Both the position numbers and the translations under genes were made by a program. Shown here in pieces: positions 10,808-22,148 of a DNA stretch of 64,000 nucleotides (its first letter is position 1; each line of letters starts with the position of its first letter). The notes below the pieces were generated by a model. It was not told the DNA's origin, searched no databases, and saw nothing but the letters and a program-made list of their open reading frames with translations. Location of the stretch: NCBI GenBank assembly GCA_030272155.1, contig CP126202.1, forward strand, positions 2,108,001 through 2,172,000. Direction: 5' to 3'. The DNA comes from Tetradesmus obliquus. Taxonomy: Eukaryota; Chlorophyta; Chlorophyceae; Sphaeropleales; Scenedesmaceae.

Positions 10808-11787
10808 GCTGATTAATGTCTAGCAAAACAAATACGATGTATGTTTTGCAGTTTGGGAAGCCGCAGAGCTTGATCTAGGGCTGGGTGACCTTCTGGTGCA
10901 AGTGACCAAACCAAGCACAATCTGTCAGCTGTTCGGTAAGTGCAGCCACGTCAATTGCAGCAACTAGTGCGGCAGACACAAAGCAAGCAGTTTGACAGCA
11001 ATGCAGCTGCAAGTTCAGGCCATTCAATGGCAGCAATGCTGCAAGCTCGTAAGCCTCTGACAATGACAAGTAACCGTTATGTGGTGTTGACACACGAGCC
11101 TTGGGGGGCCCCTTGCTCGAGTTCTTCAACTGTTGACTCTTTCAAAGTAGACGGTCCTTGCGCCACAGTGGCTTTACCTGGAAATCACACGTTTACCAAC
11201 AAAGCATTTGTTTGGAGCGTGGCACGCACCCACCTACATCTTGGCAAACATGTTCTGACAGCTGCAAGCCATCACACAATGCACGCAGGACAACAACTTG
11301 GACAGTCAATTATGTAACACCTGTTGCATACGCAGCAACACTAAAGGGCAAAGAACCCATTCCACTCCATCCCCTTCCCGTGCCGTGCCAGTGTTGAGGT
11401 CTATACATGCGCCACCATGGCAGTGACTGGCAGCAAACACTCTGTTTGCAGCTGCTGCAGACACAGCAAGGTTATGTATAAGAATAGCGGACAGTCCCCG
11501 AGGAATACACAGGCACAAAGAAAGAGTGAGTCAACACATCAGCCTAGGGTTTCGCTCCCCCTGGTAACAAACAAAAACCGTCAGCCTGGCGCCACTTCAG
11601 GCCAACATGCAGCAGCACAGTCTGCAGATCAAGCTCAGCTGGTTGAGCACAACAACCAGAACATGTGACTGCCATGCTGGCTGATGCTGCAGCTGCGATG
11701 CCTGTGTGTCTGCTGCATCCTTTGCTGCAGGATAATTATTGCCACCATGTTGACAACTACAACCATAACAACGGAAGCCACAGAAAA
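10808..11787. other. Spacer between subtilase 3' end and uS10m 5' end
   Basis: No gene is recognised. It must contain the uS10m promoter near 10.8 kb and the subtilase 3' UTR near 11.7 kb. Short open frames here have no family match that I can see. Confidence 0.35.
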
Positions 11788-12190
11788 CTACCGCACATCA
11801 ATGCGCGTCGACCCCAGCTGCTGCTTCCCTTTTGAATACTCAATCATGCCGAAGTAACGCTGTGGTGGCACACCAGTAAACCGCAGACCGCTGAAACTCA
11901 GCTGTACATCCAAAACTTGACCCGCACGCACCGGTGTGCGACCAAACGGCTGTACATCCATTAACACGGGGTTTGCTGTCCCCTGTCTGGGCTGCTGCTG
12001 CAGCATAGCAACACCGGCAGCAATTGATGTGTCACTGCTGCTGCCTGGCGCGTCACTGGAATCAGCGGCGTCACCAGGCAAATCGCTGCTGCTGGCGGCC
12101 GCAGGGGAAGTGTCACTTGGGATGACACTACTGGTGTGCTCGCTGCCGCCCATACCTTCTGGAACTGATGGCAGGTCTAGTGCAGACACA

Positions 12191-12223
<33 letters not shown>

Positions 12224-13546
12224 CTGAGCATCCACACGTACACAAAGTAGCTGACCCGGCGAGGTGCCTTGTCATATCCGCCAAGCACCCTGACAGTGTA
12301 TCTCCCGGGATCTGGAGATCTCACCCAGATCTGCTCATCTGCAGCACCGGGAGTCCAGCTGCTGCCCACGATCTGCAAACCTTGGGACAGCCTCAGATCT
12401 AGATCACAGCACGAGGCCGGCTGCAGATCTCCTGCAAACATCGAGATCCGCAGATAGGATGTGCCAGCTGGTACTGTGATGTTATGCGGGTAGCCGTCTC
12501 TGTTAGATGACATCATAGATCCCCGCAAGATTGTGGGCGCCGCAAGTCCGAGGTTCCGTATGTCCAAAGTTCCGCGCCAGCCAGGCGTGATCTGGTAGCT
12601 GAAAGCCGTTGAATCTTTGGACGGCTTGACTTGCGGCGGCGCCTCAAACTGTGAGGCTTTGGCGGCGATGGGGATGCGGGTCATTGTGTCTTGATCCGAC
12701 TGCAGCATAGCAGCAGCAAACACCCAGCCGCCGCCAAGCGCTGCATCCATGATTCGAACAGCGATCTGGATCTCCTGACTGGCCCCAGGCGCGAGGGTGA
12801 AGGACCTTGGTGTTATGGAGTCCACGCGCAATGGCCCGGATGCACCGCCTGGCTGCTGCACAGCACTGAAAGTTGCCGTGGTGTTTAGCACGCTTGTGAC
12901 GCGGCGGGTGACGATCTTTGTTGATCCAGCAACAATAGATGGTAGCGAGATAGATGGCAGGTTCAGCTCTGCAGGCGATGTGCAAGCGGGATCAGCAGTA
13001 CCTTCTGCTGCTGCTGCTGCTGCTGCTGCACAGCTGTTGCAAACTTCTTTGATGCTTGCTGGCAGGTCCACATTTGCGGGCTTTGCTGCTGCGCAGGCAA
13101 ACTTTGCCCAGTCGCTGAACCCTGAGTCGAAGATGAGGCCGGGGTTTAGCATCTTCTCAGGGTTCACGTGCCCGGCGCCAAAAGCAAATGGATTCTTGCC
13201 GATTTGTTGGCTGGTGTTGCCAGTGCGTGTGAACCTGTAGGCTGTAGTCATCATTGCTGCGAGGTGAAGAAAGTAGACACAAGCGGTAGCAACGCAGGCA
13301 GAATGTCAGTGATTATTGCGGGAGCAGCTGTGCCATGCAGCGGGTGTTGGATGCATATGCATGCACTGCAGCTGGGCTGACATCTTTTAGTTGCATGGGG
13401 GTGTTGACAACGCACATGACATTCAACTGGATGCATGCTTGCCACAGATACAGCGGCAGGGCTGCAATTTTTTGCCGGAGCACATTCTGCCTGTAGCCAT
13501 GCATGCTGGCACCAGCTATAAGCTTGCTACATATGCCGCTGGGGGT

Positions 13547-13585
<39 letters not shown>

Positions 13586-16096
13586 GCAGCAGGCCTGTTG
13601 CTGCTCACCTGACTTGATGGCCATGGGTGACCAGTCGGGGTGGGCCTGCCGCAGCAACGCTGCCAGTCCAGCAACGTGAGGCGAGCTGTAAAGGCAATAC
13701 AACATGATGCACAGCAAACAGCCTTAAGTGAGATTTGATTGATCACAACTGATTGATGAAGTTTGAGATGAAACTGGCCGACAGCCCAGCAATGTGAGGC
13801 GAGCTGCACGTGCAGTACAACATGATGCACAGGGGCAATCATCCAGCTTTCACAGTGTGAACGTTCCCAGCATGTTGCAACACACACAGTGCTGGTATGA
13901 GCCAGTCCAGCAATGTGTGGCGAGTTGCATGCACAGAAAAACATGATGCACAGTGGCAACTGTCAGCTTTCACAGTATGAACTCTCCCAGCATGTTCAAA
14001 ACACACAGTGCTGATATGAGCCAGTCCAGCATTGTGTGCAGGCAGCACAGCACAATGCAAAGCAACCAGTCTTGATTGAGATGTATATCTAAAACCATGA
14101 ACGCGTTCAAGACAGCTATGCAGATGCTGTGCATAGTTCACGCACCGGCTGCTGATTGAGTTGAGGGGCTATCAATAGCACTGTCTTTCGCTGCTGGCTG
14201 CTTGTCAGGTGCTGCTGCTGCTGCCGCTGCTGTTCAGCGAAACTAATGTAAAGCTACGCAGCTGCAGCAACAGCTGGCTCACCTCATCGAAGTTCCTGGC
14301 GGCATATGAAAGAGGCAGTGCATTGATGAAGCAGGCAACGACAGCAGCAGCCAGGGCAGGCAGGGCAGGCAGCAGACCCACGCGTCAGCAGCAGGGCCTA
14401 GCAAGCAAGCAGGGTCCATGCATCAGAAAGGGAGTTGCAATGATCAGCAGCAAAGCACTAACGGCAAGCGCACCCCGCCGCGTTGCAACCTGCATGCATG
14501 ACTGCAGCTACCGTCTTGGAACCAGCCACTGTGGCGCACACTTTTTGTTTGGTATGTGAGAAGCATTGAACACAACCGCCAAACGAAATCTGACTGACAC
14601 CAGTGACGCATAGCCCAAACTCATTCGCAACGCACCTGAAAACAACGCAAAGGCGTTGCCTGCCGCATCTTGGATGCTGGCCTTGTCCTCCGGCGAGGCA
14701 GCCGCCGCAATGTCCACCCCAGGCGCATAAATATCTGGCTTCAGCGCAGCCCCCCCCCCCCCCCCCCCCAGTGCAGCTACTGACTTGAGACCAGCCACGT
14801 GCAGTCGACAGCCCTCCACACAACTGAAACAAGGCACTTACAGACAAGTATTCACAGTCCTGAACCCTGAAAAGCTCACCTGAAAGCAGCGCAAAGGCGT
14901 TGCCCTCCGCATCCCGGATGCCGGCCTTGTCCTCGGGAGAAGCAGCCGCCGCAATATCCACCCCAGGCGCAGAAAGATCCGGCTTCACCACAGCCCCCCC
15001 AGTCGACGGCTCAGGGCCTCGGGAAGAAAATGCAGACACCACTGGCGCCGTTGCATTCAAATCAATCACAATGGGCAGGAATGCAGCTGTAGCAGCAGAC
15101 CCGGCTGCGGAGATGAAGCTGCGCACTTGGTCCCGCAGTGCGGCGAGCAGGTGGACCGTTGGAACTGCGTAGCGTTGTGCATTGGCCCAGTCTGCATCGC
15201 TAGGGGTGTTGAGCAGCAGCACTCCGATGCCGCCTGCTTCCTTTACTGCTGCTGCTTTGTCGGCACGTGCATTGCCGCCGCGGTCACATGCCTGCGGGAG
15301 CAAGGGGAGCAGAGACAGGGTTGAGAAACTGATCAGGTGAGGGAGGTTTACAGGCAGGGGATGAGGGAGACACGAAGCGCACTCACACAGCACACTGTGA
15401 TTGGCAAATGGCCCTCCATGACGCAGTACAGCATCTGTGTGTGTGATACAACACTCCCGCAGCACCATCATGCACTTGCCCTCCTTCTACATGTGTGCAC
15501 GTGATTGAAAACACGGCACATTAGTGCTCTGGACACTTTGGGGATACACACCGCTACAAAGAACCCCGCTAAAAACAAAACATCCTTGCAGCATCACGGA
15601 GCACTCACCACAACTTTGCCGCGCACTTTTGCAGCATCCAGCGTCCCTGAATAGCACTGCTGCGCCCTCGCCATATTCGCCTGCGCCTTAGCTCCCTGCT
15701 GCGCCAGAATAACAGGCGAAGCCTCCAAACCCTGCATGTAAAACCCTGATCCCACAAGCGTCAGGGTTTTGGCTGTCGCTGAACCGCCGCCGCCCAAAAC
15801 CACGGTTGCCCTGTATGCCCTGTTGTGGTTGCTGGCAGCAACTGTTGTTATCCAAGGTGCTGCATTTTGAACGGATTCCTCTTTGGGTCCATCATTGCCT
15901 GCTGATGCTGCCACAAACACACCGGCACGGGCCACTTGAAGCAGCGCAGTTGCCAGCAGGTCCGGAAACTCATACGTGTCACTTCCAAGTGACATGTTAA
16001 CAACATCAACGCCGTCGGCCACTGCCTTGTCGAGTGCAGCGATGATGTCTGCTTGCGGGCACGAGCCCCCTTCCAAACCCCAGCAGACCTGCAGCA

Positions 16097-16129
<33 letters not shown>

Positions 16130-19100
16130 CAGTAGAAAGCAGTTCAGCTGCACTGATCGAAGGATTTGCAGTGCTGCAGTGCTGCTGTAGAGAGAAGCAC
16201 AACATGCAGAACAATGCACTTGCAAGCCAGGCGCACCAGCTGCAGCTAGCGGCAGTGGGCGAGAGAACCAACTGCCTCAACAAAACACAGCTGCTGTGCC
16301 TACCTTGTAAGCAGCGATGCGCGCTCGAGGGGCCATGCTTGATATGATGCCACCACGGGAAGGAGATAAGATGAGATAAATGTGCAGCAAGGTGCATTGA
16401 ACACACAGAACACTGCTGCACACAAGCCATGCTCAACACACGGCAGTGCTCAAACAGAGATACTAGACTGAGTCAACAAGCGTGGCGCAGCTGCTGTGCC
16501 CACCTTGTAAGCAGCGATGCGTGCTCGAGGGGCCATGCCTGAAATGATGCCACCACGGAAGGGCACTCCGTAGTTGCCCCCAGCTGTGGAAGCTGTGTGG
16601 GTGCCATGGGACGCAATGTCCCTGAGGCAGCGCAACAGCAGCAGCAGAAGCAGTAGATCCCATTGCGCACTGCAAGCGGCACTGTATGAAGCAGCACTGC
16701 TGTCTGCAGCACATCAGCTTGGCCACCTGCAGCACAGCGTACACTTGCCCGTTGCAGGGCACGTCGAACATCATCTTTAACTCTGGCCTCACATTTCACC
16801 GGCAGCTATACGGCACACCATGCAAACCTGTACAAACATGTATGCAGCTGTAACTTTCTACTGAGCCCTTGCAGCACACAAAACCCCAGCCTGCTCAGTT
16901 TTGGGCTCAGGGTTCAGGTTTCACCTGCAGCTCTCCATCTCCTCGGGGTACAGCGCCTTGACTTGCGCTCCCATGCACATGATCAGAACACATTCACCCG
17001 GCTGCATGCACACTGAAGACTGACCTCTTGAGGCACACATACAAAACCCTAGCTTGGAAATTGTGCAGCCTGAGGTTTTAGGGTTCACCTGCAGCTCTCC
17101 ACCTCCTCAGGGTACAGGGCCTTGACTCCGCCGCTGGGCCCAAAGGATTTGGAGAAGTGCTGGCAGCCCACCAGCTTGCGGCTGCAAGTTACAATGACAA
17201 TAACAGTTACAGTAACGGTACAGATATGCGGAGAGTTTGTCATCACGGCACGCAGCAGTGCGGCAGGGCTGCCGTTGTGAGCTGGTATAAGCAAGGCTTG
17301 GCAGGTTAGATGGCATGCACAGCCAGTCAAACCCCTGGCAGCGCATGGCTGATTGCTGCTGTGGTGCTTGCCTTGCATGCCGCTGCCACTACAGTCGGCT
17401 GCGTTGCATATACATATATATATATATGCTATATATGCTATATATGCTATATATATGCTGTAGTGGCAGCGGCATGCATGTTGAGTGCGTATATTATATA
17501 TATTATATATATATTATATATATATATATAATATATATAATATACGCACTCAACATGCCCTTGAGTCTGATGGACCAGCAATTTACTGTTGTTGCACCAA
17601 GGCGGTATTGAGGTTGAAGGCGGCACACACTCACGTGCACTGGGAGGGAGTGAAGCGCTCTCCTGCCACGCACTGGCCCCTGAACTGCTGCTTCCCCAGC
17701 ACCGTGTAGGCAAATGGGCTGCTGCTGCCGCTGCCGCTGCTGAGGTCTTGCCTGTCTGAGAAGCTGGGGTGCTCCGGCCAAATGCCTGCAGCAGCAAAGG
17801 GGAGTCAGAATGTGTGACAATGCAAAAGACAGCTGCATTCAGCAGTGTGCAGTGGTGTTGCTGAGGTCCTGCCTGTCTGAGGAGCTGGGGTGCTCCGGCC
17901 ACACGCCTGCAGCAGCAAAGGGGAGTCAGAATGTGTGACAATGCAAAAGACATATGCATTCTGCAGTGTGCCGTGGTGGTGTTGCTGAGGTCCTGCCTGT
18001 CCGAGAAGCTGGGGTGCTCCGGCCACACGCCTGCATTGTAAGGAATACATGGTGTGGCAAGCCAACATAGAGATGTGGTCCGCAGTGTGCATTGGTGTTG
18101 CTGCTGAGGTCCTGCCTCTCTGAGAATCTGGGGTGCTCCAGCCACACGCCTGCAGCAGCAAACGGGAGTCGGAAGGGGAGTCAAAAGGGGAGTCCAAAGG
18201 GTGTGACACTGCAAAAGACAGATGCATTCAGCAGTGTGCAGTGGTGTTGCTGAGGTTCTGCCTGTCTGAGAAGCTGGGGTGCTCTGGCCACACGCCTGCA
18301 GCAGGGCACAGATGGTGTGTCAAGGCGGATGAGATGTATTGAGCAGTGTGCAATGCTGCTGATGTTGGCGCGCATCAGTTGTTGCATTTGCTGTAGTTTC
18401 AGCTGTATAACCGGTTGGTGTGTGTCCTTGCCTGAGTTGCATCAGCGCACCTGTATCTATGATGCCCATCACAACGTCCTCTCCTGCTCTTGCCGGCCCT
18501 CCAAACTGCCCTCCCAATTGGTCCCAAACCCCTCCCCTGCCATTGCTGCCGCTGCCTGCCAGCCCGAGGAACTCCGGCGTGGTCAAAGTTCGCACCGAGA
18601 AGATTTTGTTCTCGGTCACCGCCAGAACTTCAGGGTCCCGCCGCAGTGCGGCCAGCTGCTGCTCAGTCAGCGTATCTGCTACTGCAAAGCCAGCTGTGGT
18701 GAATCGGTATCTGTAAGTTATGCTGGAGGAGGCGATATTTGCGCGGGATGCGACAGATACTGATGCTGTTTCCAGGAACGATGAGTATGCTGCAACTGCT
18801 GCCGTAGTGACATCGAGCTTTCCACCACCTGAGGTAGGGTTTGCTGCTGCTGTTGCTGCTATGCCTGATGGGCCCCCACCACTGAAGCTAATCACTGGGT
18901 CATGCCTCAGAGTGATTATGTAACCCAAGCTCCTGCCCCTTCTGCTGCCGCTGCTGCTGCTGCTGCTGGGTGTGGCAGTGTCCGCTGCTGCCTCTGCAAC
19001 TCCTGGGTCTACCTCCGCTGCTGGTGTTATTGTATCTGTAGGTGCTGCATCATTGTCGGACTGCATGCTAGCATGCAGCATTGGTAGTGTGGTGAGCTGC

Positions 19101-19165
19101 AGGAGCAGAAGCAGCAGAAGCCAAGCTGCCCGTACATGCAGCCTCGCTTGCTGCTGCTGTGCCAT
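11788..19165 (-). CDS. Secreted subtilisin-like serine protease (S8 subtilase with I9 propeptide, PA and Fn3-like regions)
   Basis: Nine exons: 18451-19165, 17635-17785, 17089-17181, 16504-16621, 15609-16088, 14880-15291, 14283-14295, 13609-13685 and 11788-13256. They close to 1176 codons with stop. Residues 1-31 form a signal peptide ([20 protein letters not shown]). An I9 propeptide follows (FTTAGFAVADTLTEQQLAAL ... LTTPEFLGL). Catalytic residues are Asp237 (GIIDTG), His325 (RDIASHGTHTAST), oxyanion Asn424 (SAGNDG) and Ser659 (GTSMSSPHVAG). AAYKVCW and GKVVACDRGG, with a PA-like insert before SAFSSRGPEP, place it with plant/algal subtilases. After the catalytic domain an Fn3-like region (about 760-860) and a beta-rich, Ser-rich tail follow. 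It is likely secreted or periplasmic. Ser659 is carried by a 13-nt microexon. Exons 2, 3, 4, 6 and 8 have damaged edge copies in adjoining introns. The copia element begins about 630 bp upstream of the ATG. Confidence 0.88.
13783..14045 (-). repeat. Three upstream echoes of subtilase exon 8, 5' edge
   Basis: Minus-strand copies of CTCGCCTCACGTTGCTGGAC (coding SPHVAGL) occur near 13786-13803, 13909-13925 and 14024-14040, about 118 bp apart. The intact exon starts at 13685. The nearest copy keeps a CAG acceptor. The others have lost it (CAA, or a small insertion). Confidence 0.8.
14283..14295 (-). other. 13-nt microexon encoding the subtilase GTSM active-site motif
   Basis: GAACTTCGATGAG on the minus strand is flanked by CGCCAG and GTGAGC. 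Exon 6 ends TCA-G and exon 8 begins C-TCG-CCT-CAC. Inserting these 13 nt restores both phases and gives S-G-T-S-M-S-S-P-H-V-A-G, the catalytic Ser motif. No other sequence between exons 6 and 8 supplies it. Confidence 0.85.
14636..14770 (-). repeat. Downstream echo of subtilase exon 6, 3' edge, behind a G20 run
   Basis: This copy encodes LKPDIYAPGVDIAAAASPED ... NAFALFSG, against LSAPGVDIAAAASPED ... NAFALLSG in the intact exon. It ends in TTTTCAG then GTGCGT, so it keeps the same phase and a possible donor. It starts in a run of 20 G (20 C on the plus strand, 14750-14769). With a suitable acceptor it could act as an alternative exon. Confidence 0.82.
16304..16352 (-). repeat. Downstream echo of subtilase exon 4, 3' edge
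   Basis: This copies the end of exon 4 (GGIISSMAPRARIAAYK) with donor GTAGGC. The intact exon ends at 16504. Confidence 0.82.
16925..16962 (-). repeat. Downstream echo of subtilase exon 3, 3' edge
   Basis: This copies the exon 3 end (VKALYPEEMESCR) followed by GTGAAA. The intact exon 3 ends at 17089 with GTGAAC. Confidence 0.8.
17374..17558. repeat. Two abutting palindromic (foldback) elements in subtilase intron 2
   Basis: The first has perfect 21-bp arms at 17374-17394 and 17458-17478 (TGCATGCCGCTGCCACTACA plus G, and its complement) around a TATATATGC-repeat loop. The second has 30-bp arms at 17476-17505 and 17529-17558, starting GCATGTTGAGTGCGTATATT, around an AT loop. The arms meet at a shared GCA. 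No coding capacity and no obvious target duplication are seen. They could be foldback or MITE-like insertions, or cruciform-prone AT repeats. Confidence 0.85.
17856..18302 (-). repeat. Four upstream echoes of subtilase exon 2, 5' edge
   Basis: Units of about 115-150 bp lie at about 18247-18302, 18098-18153, 17982-18033 and 17856-17911. Each has TGCAG or similar followed by GCGTGTGGCCGGAGCACCCC, coding VWPEHPSFSDRQDLS. The intact exon starts at 17785 and continues to FAYTVLGKQQFRGQC. Copies diverge after DLS, and some reach TGA within a few codons. Confidence 0.87.
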
Positions 19166-19792
19166 GCCTCCTCGCTGCTGCTAACTGCAGATTAACTATT
19201 GCTTGCTATTCATGGTGTGGCAACCGTGCAGCAACATTGGGCTGCCGTTGGAGCTGCAACAGCAGCAGTGATGCAAGCCAACTGGGTTACGCAGCTGTGG
19301 CCTTGCTGAAAGAGCGGAAAGAGGCGAAAAGTTGCAGTTCAAAACCAGTCTTTTGCGAAGATTGTTTACAGGGCAAAAGACCAATACAAAGTGTCGGTGC
19401 GGGCGGGTTGGGCGATGTGCAGTGACGCAGGCACGATGCGACTGGCGGACGTTCTGATTTTCCTCATTTTAGACCATGTCTTTGATGGCTTGCGACACGC
19501 ACTGTCGTATTCCCGCAAGTTGTCCTTCCTGCAAGCTTCCCGGCACTACCCGTCGGTCAGCAGCAGCCAGCTAGGGGCGTTGCAGCGCAGTCAAGATCGG
19601 TTACTGGGAATTTCGTGACCTACTGCATTGACACCGAAATCGGACTCGTGTTTGCCTGCCAGGCAGGAGCCACCAAGTGTACGACCACAGCAGCACCATG
19701 CCGCCAAGAATGCTGCTGTATAAAGAATAGGAAACATACAGTATTAAAGACGTGCAAGCAGGTCACATTGCAGCAAACACTGCCACGGGCAC
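19166..19792. other. Upstream region of the subtilase gene
   Basis: It holds the presumed promoter and 5' UTR of the subtilase and ends at the insertion site of the copia element. A 75-codon frame at 19391-19618 has no recognisable family. Confidence 0.35.
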
Positions 19793-19797
19793 TGCAA

Positions 19798-20210
19798 TGA
19801 CAAAATGTGTTATTACAGCCTGCATACTGCAGCACACAGTTTGCCTCGGCACTCTACAATGCTACTCGCATATGACAGAGTGCCAAGTGATTACGCTCTG
19901 CAAAGAGCCACATACATACTTTAGTATATTATCAGTATCACGTATATTGCTGTGTTGTCAGCAATGGAGCAGTTCTGACGGAGAACCACCTGTGGTCCTA
20001 TTCCACAGGCAGCATACTACGCCTGGTCCGTGGTATGATGGACCGACCTCTTTAGTGGGCTTTTGCCCCTTCGGTTGTGCCTCCTGTCTATTGGTCTTCT
20101 AGGCTCCAGCCGATATAAGCAGTGTCACCGGCAGTGAACTGTAACAGAGTATACCGAGCGGCACAAGTCTTTGGCAGACTTGTCCTACTGACGACGCAGG
20201 AATTTTCTCA
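19798..20210 (+). repeat. 5' LTR of the copia element
   Basis: It begins TGACAAAATG and ends TTTTCTCA. The TATA-like box reads CCGATATAAGC, against CCTATATAAGC in the right LTR. This is the only difference I see between the two. Confidence 0.93.
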
Positions 20211-20223
20211 GGTTATGAGCCCA
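20211..20223 (+). promoter_or_regulatory. Primer binding site matching an initiator-Met half-tRNA
   Basis: GGTTATGAGCCCA follows the LTR directly. It is complementary to TGGGCTCATAACC, the anticodon arm of eukaryotic initiator tRNA-Met, and not to the tRNA 3' end. Priming by an internally cleaved initiator tRNA is the known mode of Drosophila copia. The same mode is inferred here. Confidence 0.75.
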
Positions 20224-22148
20224 TTCCACGCTTCCACTGCGCGATACCAGGCTCTATACTCTCGTTCAGGATTGTCCCGAAGTGCTAACTGCGGAGAAGC
20301 AGGCCCAGCAAAGGGAGCGACAAAGTAAGCAAAGAAAGTGCTGATCGATCACGATCAAAGCACGTTTGCTTAGCAGCGTTTATGCTGCAGTAGAGCATCG
20401 GCAAGTTCTGACCGATCGTCTCTTCCTGCTCGCAGTGAAGCGAAGCAGCAGTCCCGTGCCATCGACCAAGACCAACCTTCCCGCCAAGAAGACCAAGTCT
20501 GCAAGCCAAGTCCCTGCCCCAGACCAAGTCCGACAACCAGCCCCTTCCGCCAAGTTCCTGCCCGACCAAGTTCCCGACCAAGTTCCCAACCAAGTACCAG
20601 TCCAGCCCAAGTCCTCCAACTTCAACCCACCAAAGCCACCCGCCAAGCTTGAACATCTTGAGCTGCTGCCAACCAAGCTCAAGAACCGTCCTGTTTTCCA
20701 GGACAGCAAAGGCACTGTGCTAGTGGCTGTCACGCCCAGGCTACAGCTTGCCCCCAAGGCAAACTACCTCAGCCTCGCAGTTGCTGGCAACACCTCCAGC
20801 AAAGTCACTGCTGAGGTCAAGGCAGCCCTCAAGGCTCGCCCATCTGCACTAGCAGCAGTTGCTGCAGCGGAGGCAGGCCGAAGCAGCAGCGCAGCGGCAT
20901 CACCCGCTATCAAAGCAGCAGCCGCATCCAAAGCAGCTGCGTCAGCTGCTGCCGAGTCAGCTGCTGCTCCCGCAGCAGCCAAGGCAGCAGGCAAGCCATC
21001 ATCAGCTGCCAAGTCAGCTGCTGCTCCCGCAGCAGCCAAGGCAGTAGGCAAGCCAGCAGCAACAAGCAGGTTAAGCGCTGCAGCAGCAGCAGGCCGCATC
21101 GGCAGGGGCAAGTACAGCATCGGTGAAGCCTACACCGACCTCGGCATAGTTGAAAACAGGACAGCTCGTGCAGAAAGGCTGCTCTCAGAGCACAAAGGCC
21201 AGCATCAAGGTGCTCAAATACAAGCTCAGCGAAGCAATCAAAGCACAACCAGGTCTTGAGCAGCTTGTCAGCGACCGCAAAGCGGACGAAGCAGCAGCAA
21301 AGACAGAGTACCAGCGTGTGTATCAGCTGGTACAGCAGAAAGCCTTAGCAGCAGCAGCAGCAGCCCGTCAGCAGGACGAGCTTACCGTGCTTGGCAGGTA
21401 TTTCCGGCGGCTTAAGCAGGCAGCACAGTCAGAGTCTGAGCGCAAGGAGGCTGAGGCTGAGCACCTGCGCATTGTAGCAGCTGCTGCCAAGGCAGATCAG
21501 GAAGCAGCAGACAAACGCAGCAGTGCAGCAGGCGCAGCTGCACTCAAGCTACACAAAGAGAAGCAGGCAGCGGAGAAGGCAGAAGCATTACAGGCTTTCA
21601 TAGCCAGTGTCAAGCGCAGGGACGCGGAAGCTGAACAGCTCCGCCTGGCGCAAGCAGCGGAGAAGCAGCGGCAGCAGGAGAAGTTCGCCAGCTTAAAGGC
21701 AGAGCTTGCAACCTACGGAGGCCAGGTCTTTAACGACACAACTCACAGCGACGCATTCTACAAGGTCTTTGCCGAGCTAGAGGCTGGCAGTGAGTCAAGC
21801 CTGCAGTACACAGCAGGCAGCGAGTCAGACGACAGTGGTGACGAGGGTGCCTGCGACAGCGGCAGAGGCTTTGACTCGCCCGGCAGGTCACTAGTGCCAG
21901 CGCCAGCAGCAGCGCTCGAGCCGACACCACAGGTGCTAGCATCAGCGCCGGGACCCCCACCGGCAGCAGCGGCAGTATCAGTGCCAGCAGCCGCACCAGA
22001 GCCGGCACCCACACCGGCAGCAGCACCAGCAGCAGTACCTGCAGCAGCAGAGGAGGAGGAGTACGACTGTACAGACTGGCAACTCTGCAAGTGCTCTGAG
22101 TGCGTCACCGCACGCGACGAGTACTACAGTTACTCGTTACCAAAGTAA
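20215..22148 (+). CDS. Accessory ORF of the copia element (Pro- and Ala-rich, coiled-coil, acidic tail), function unknown
   Basis: An ATG at 20215, inside the primer binding site, opens 110 nt that end in AAA then GTAAGC. A 49-nt candidate intron (20325-20373, ending TTGCTTAG) joins it in phase to a long frame running to 21259. That frame has no ATG of its own. It has PDQVP-type repeats, a folded-looking region (LKNRPVFQDSKGTVLVAVTP) and Ala/Lys-rich repeats. A second frame, +1 relative to the first, continues to 22148. It has a long charged helix (LKQAAQSESERKEAEAEHLR and similar), an acidic Ser/Asp segment and a Pro/Ala tail ending CKCSECVTARDEYYSYS. The switch probably lies near 21190-21210 (CACAAAGGCC). 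It may be a programmed +1 shift, an unrecognised intron or a mutation. Copia elements normally have nothing here. Confidence 0.5.

Noticed and set aside
16697-16790. Possible extra subtilase exon (VKDDVRRALQR or MFDVPCNGQVYAVLQ) between exons 3 and 4
   Set aside because: Neither reading fits the phase. Direct joining of exon 3 to exon 4 gives the family motif SCRDIASHGTHTAST.
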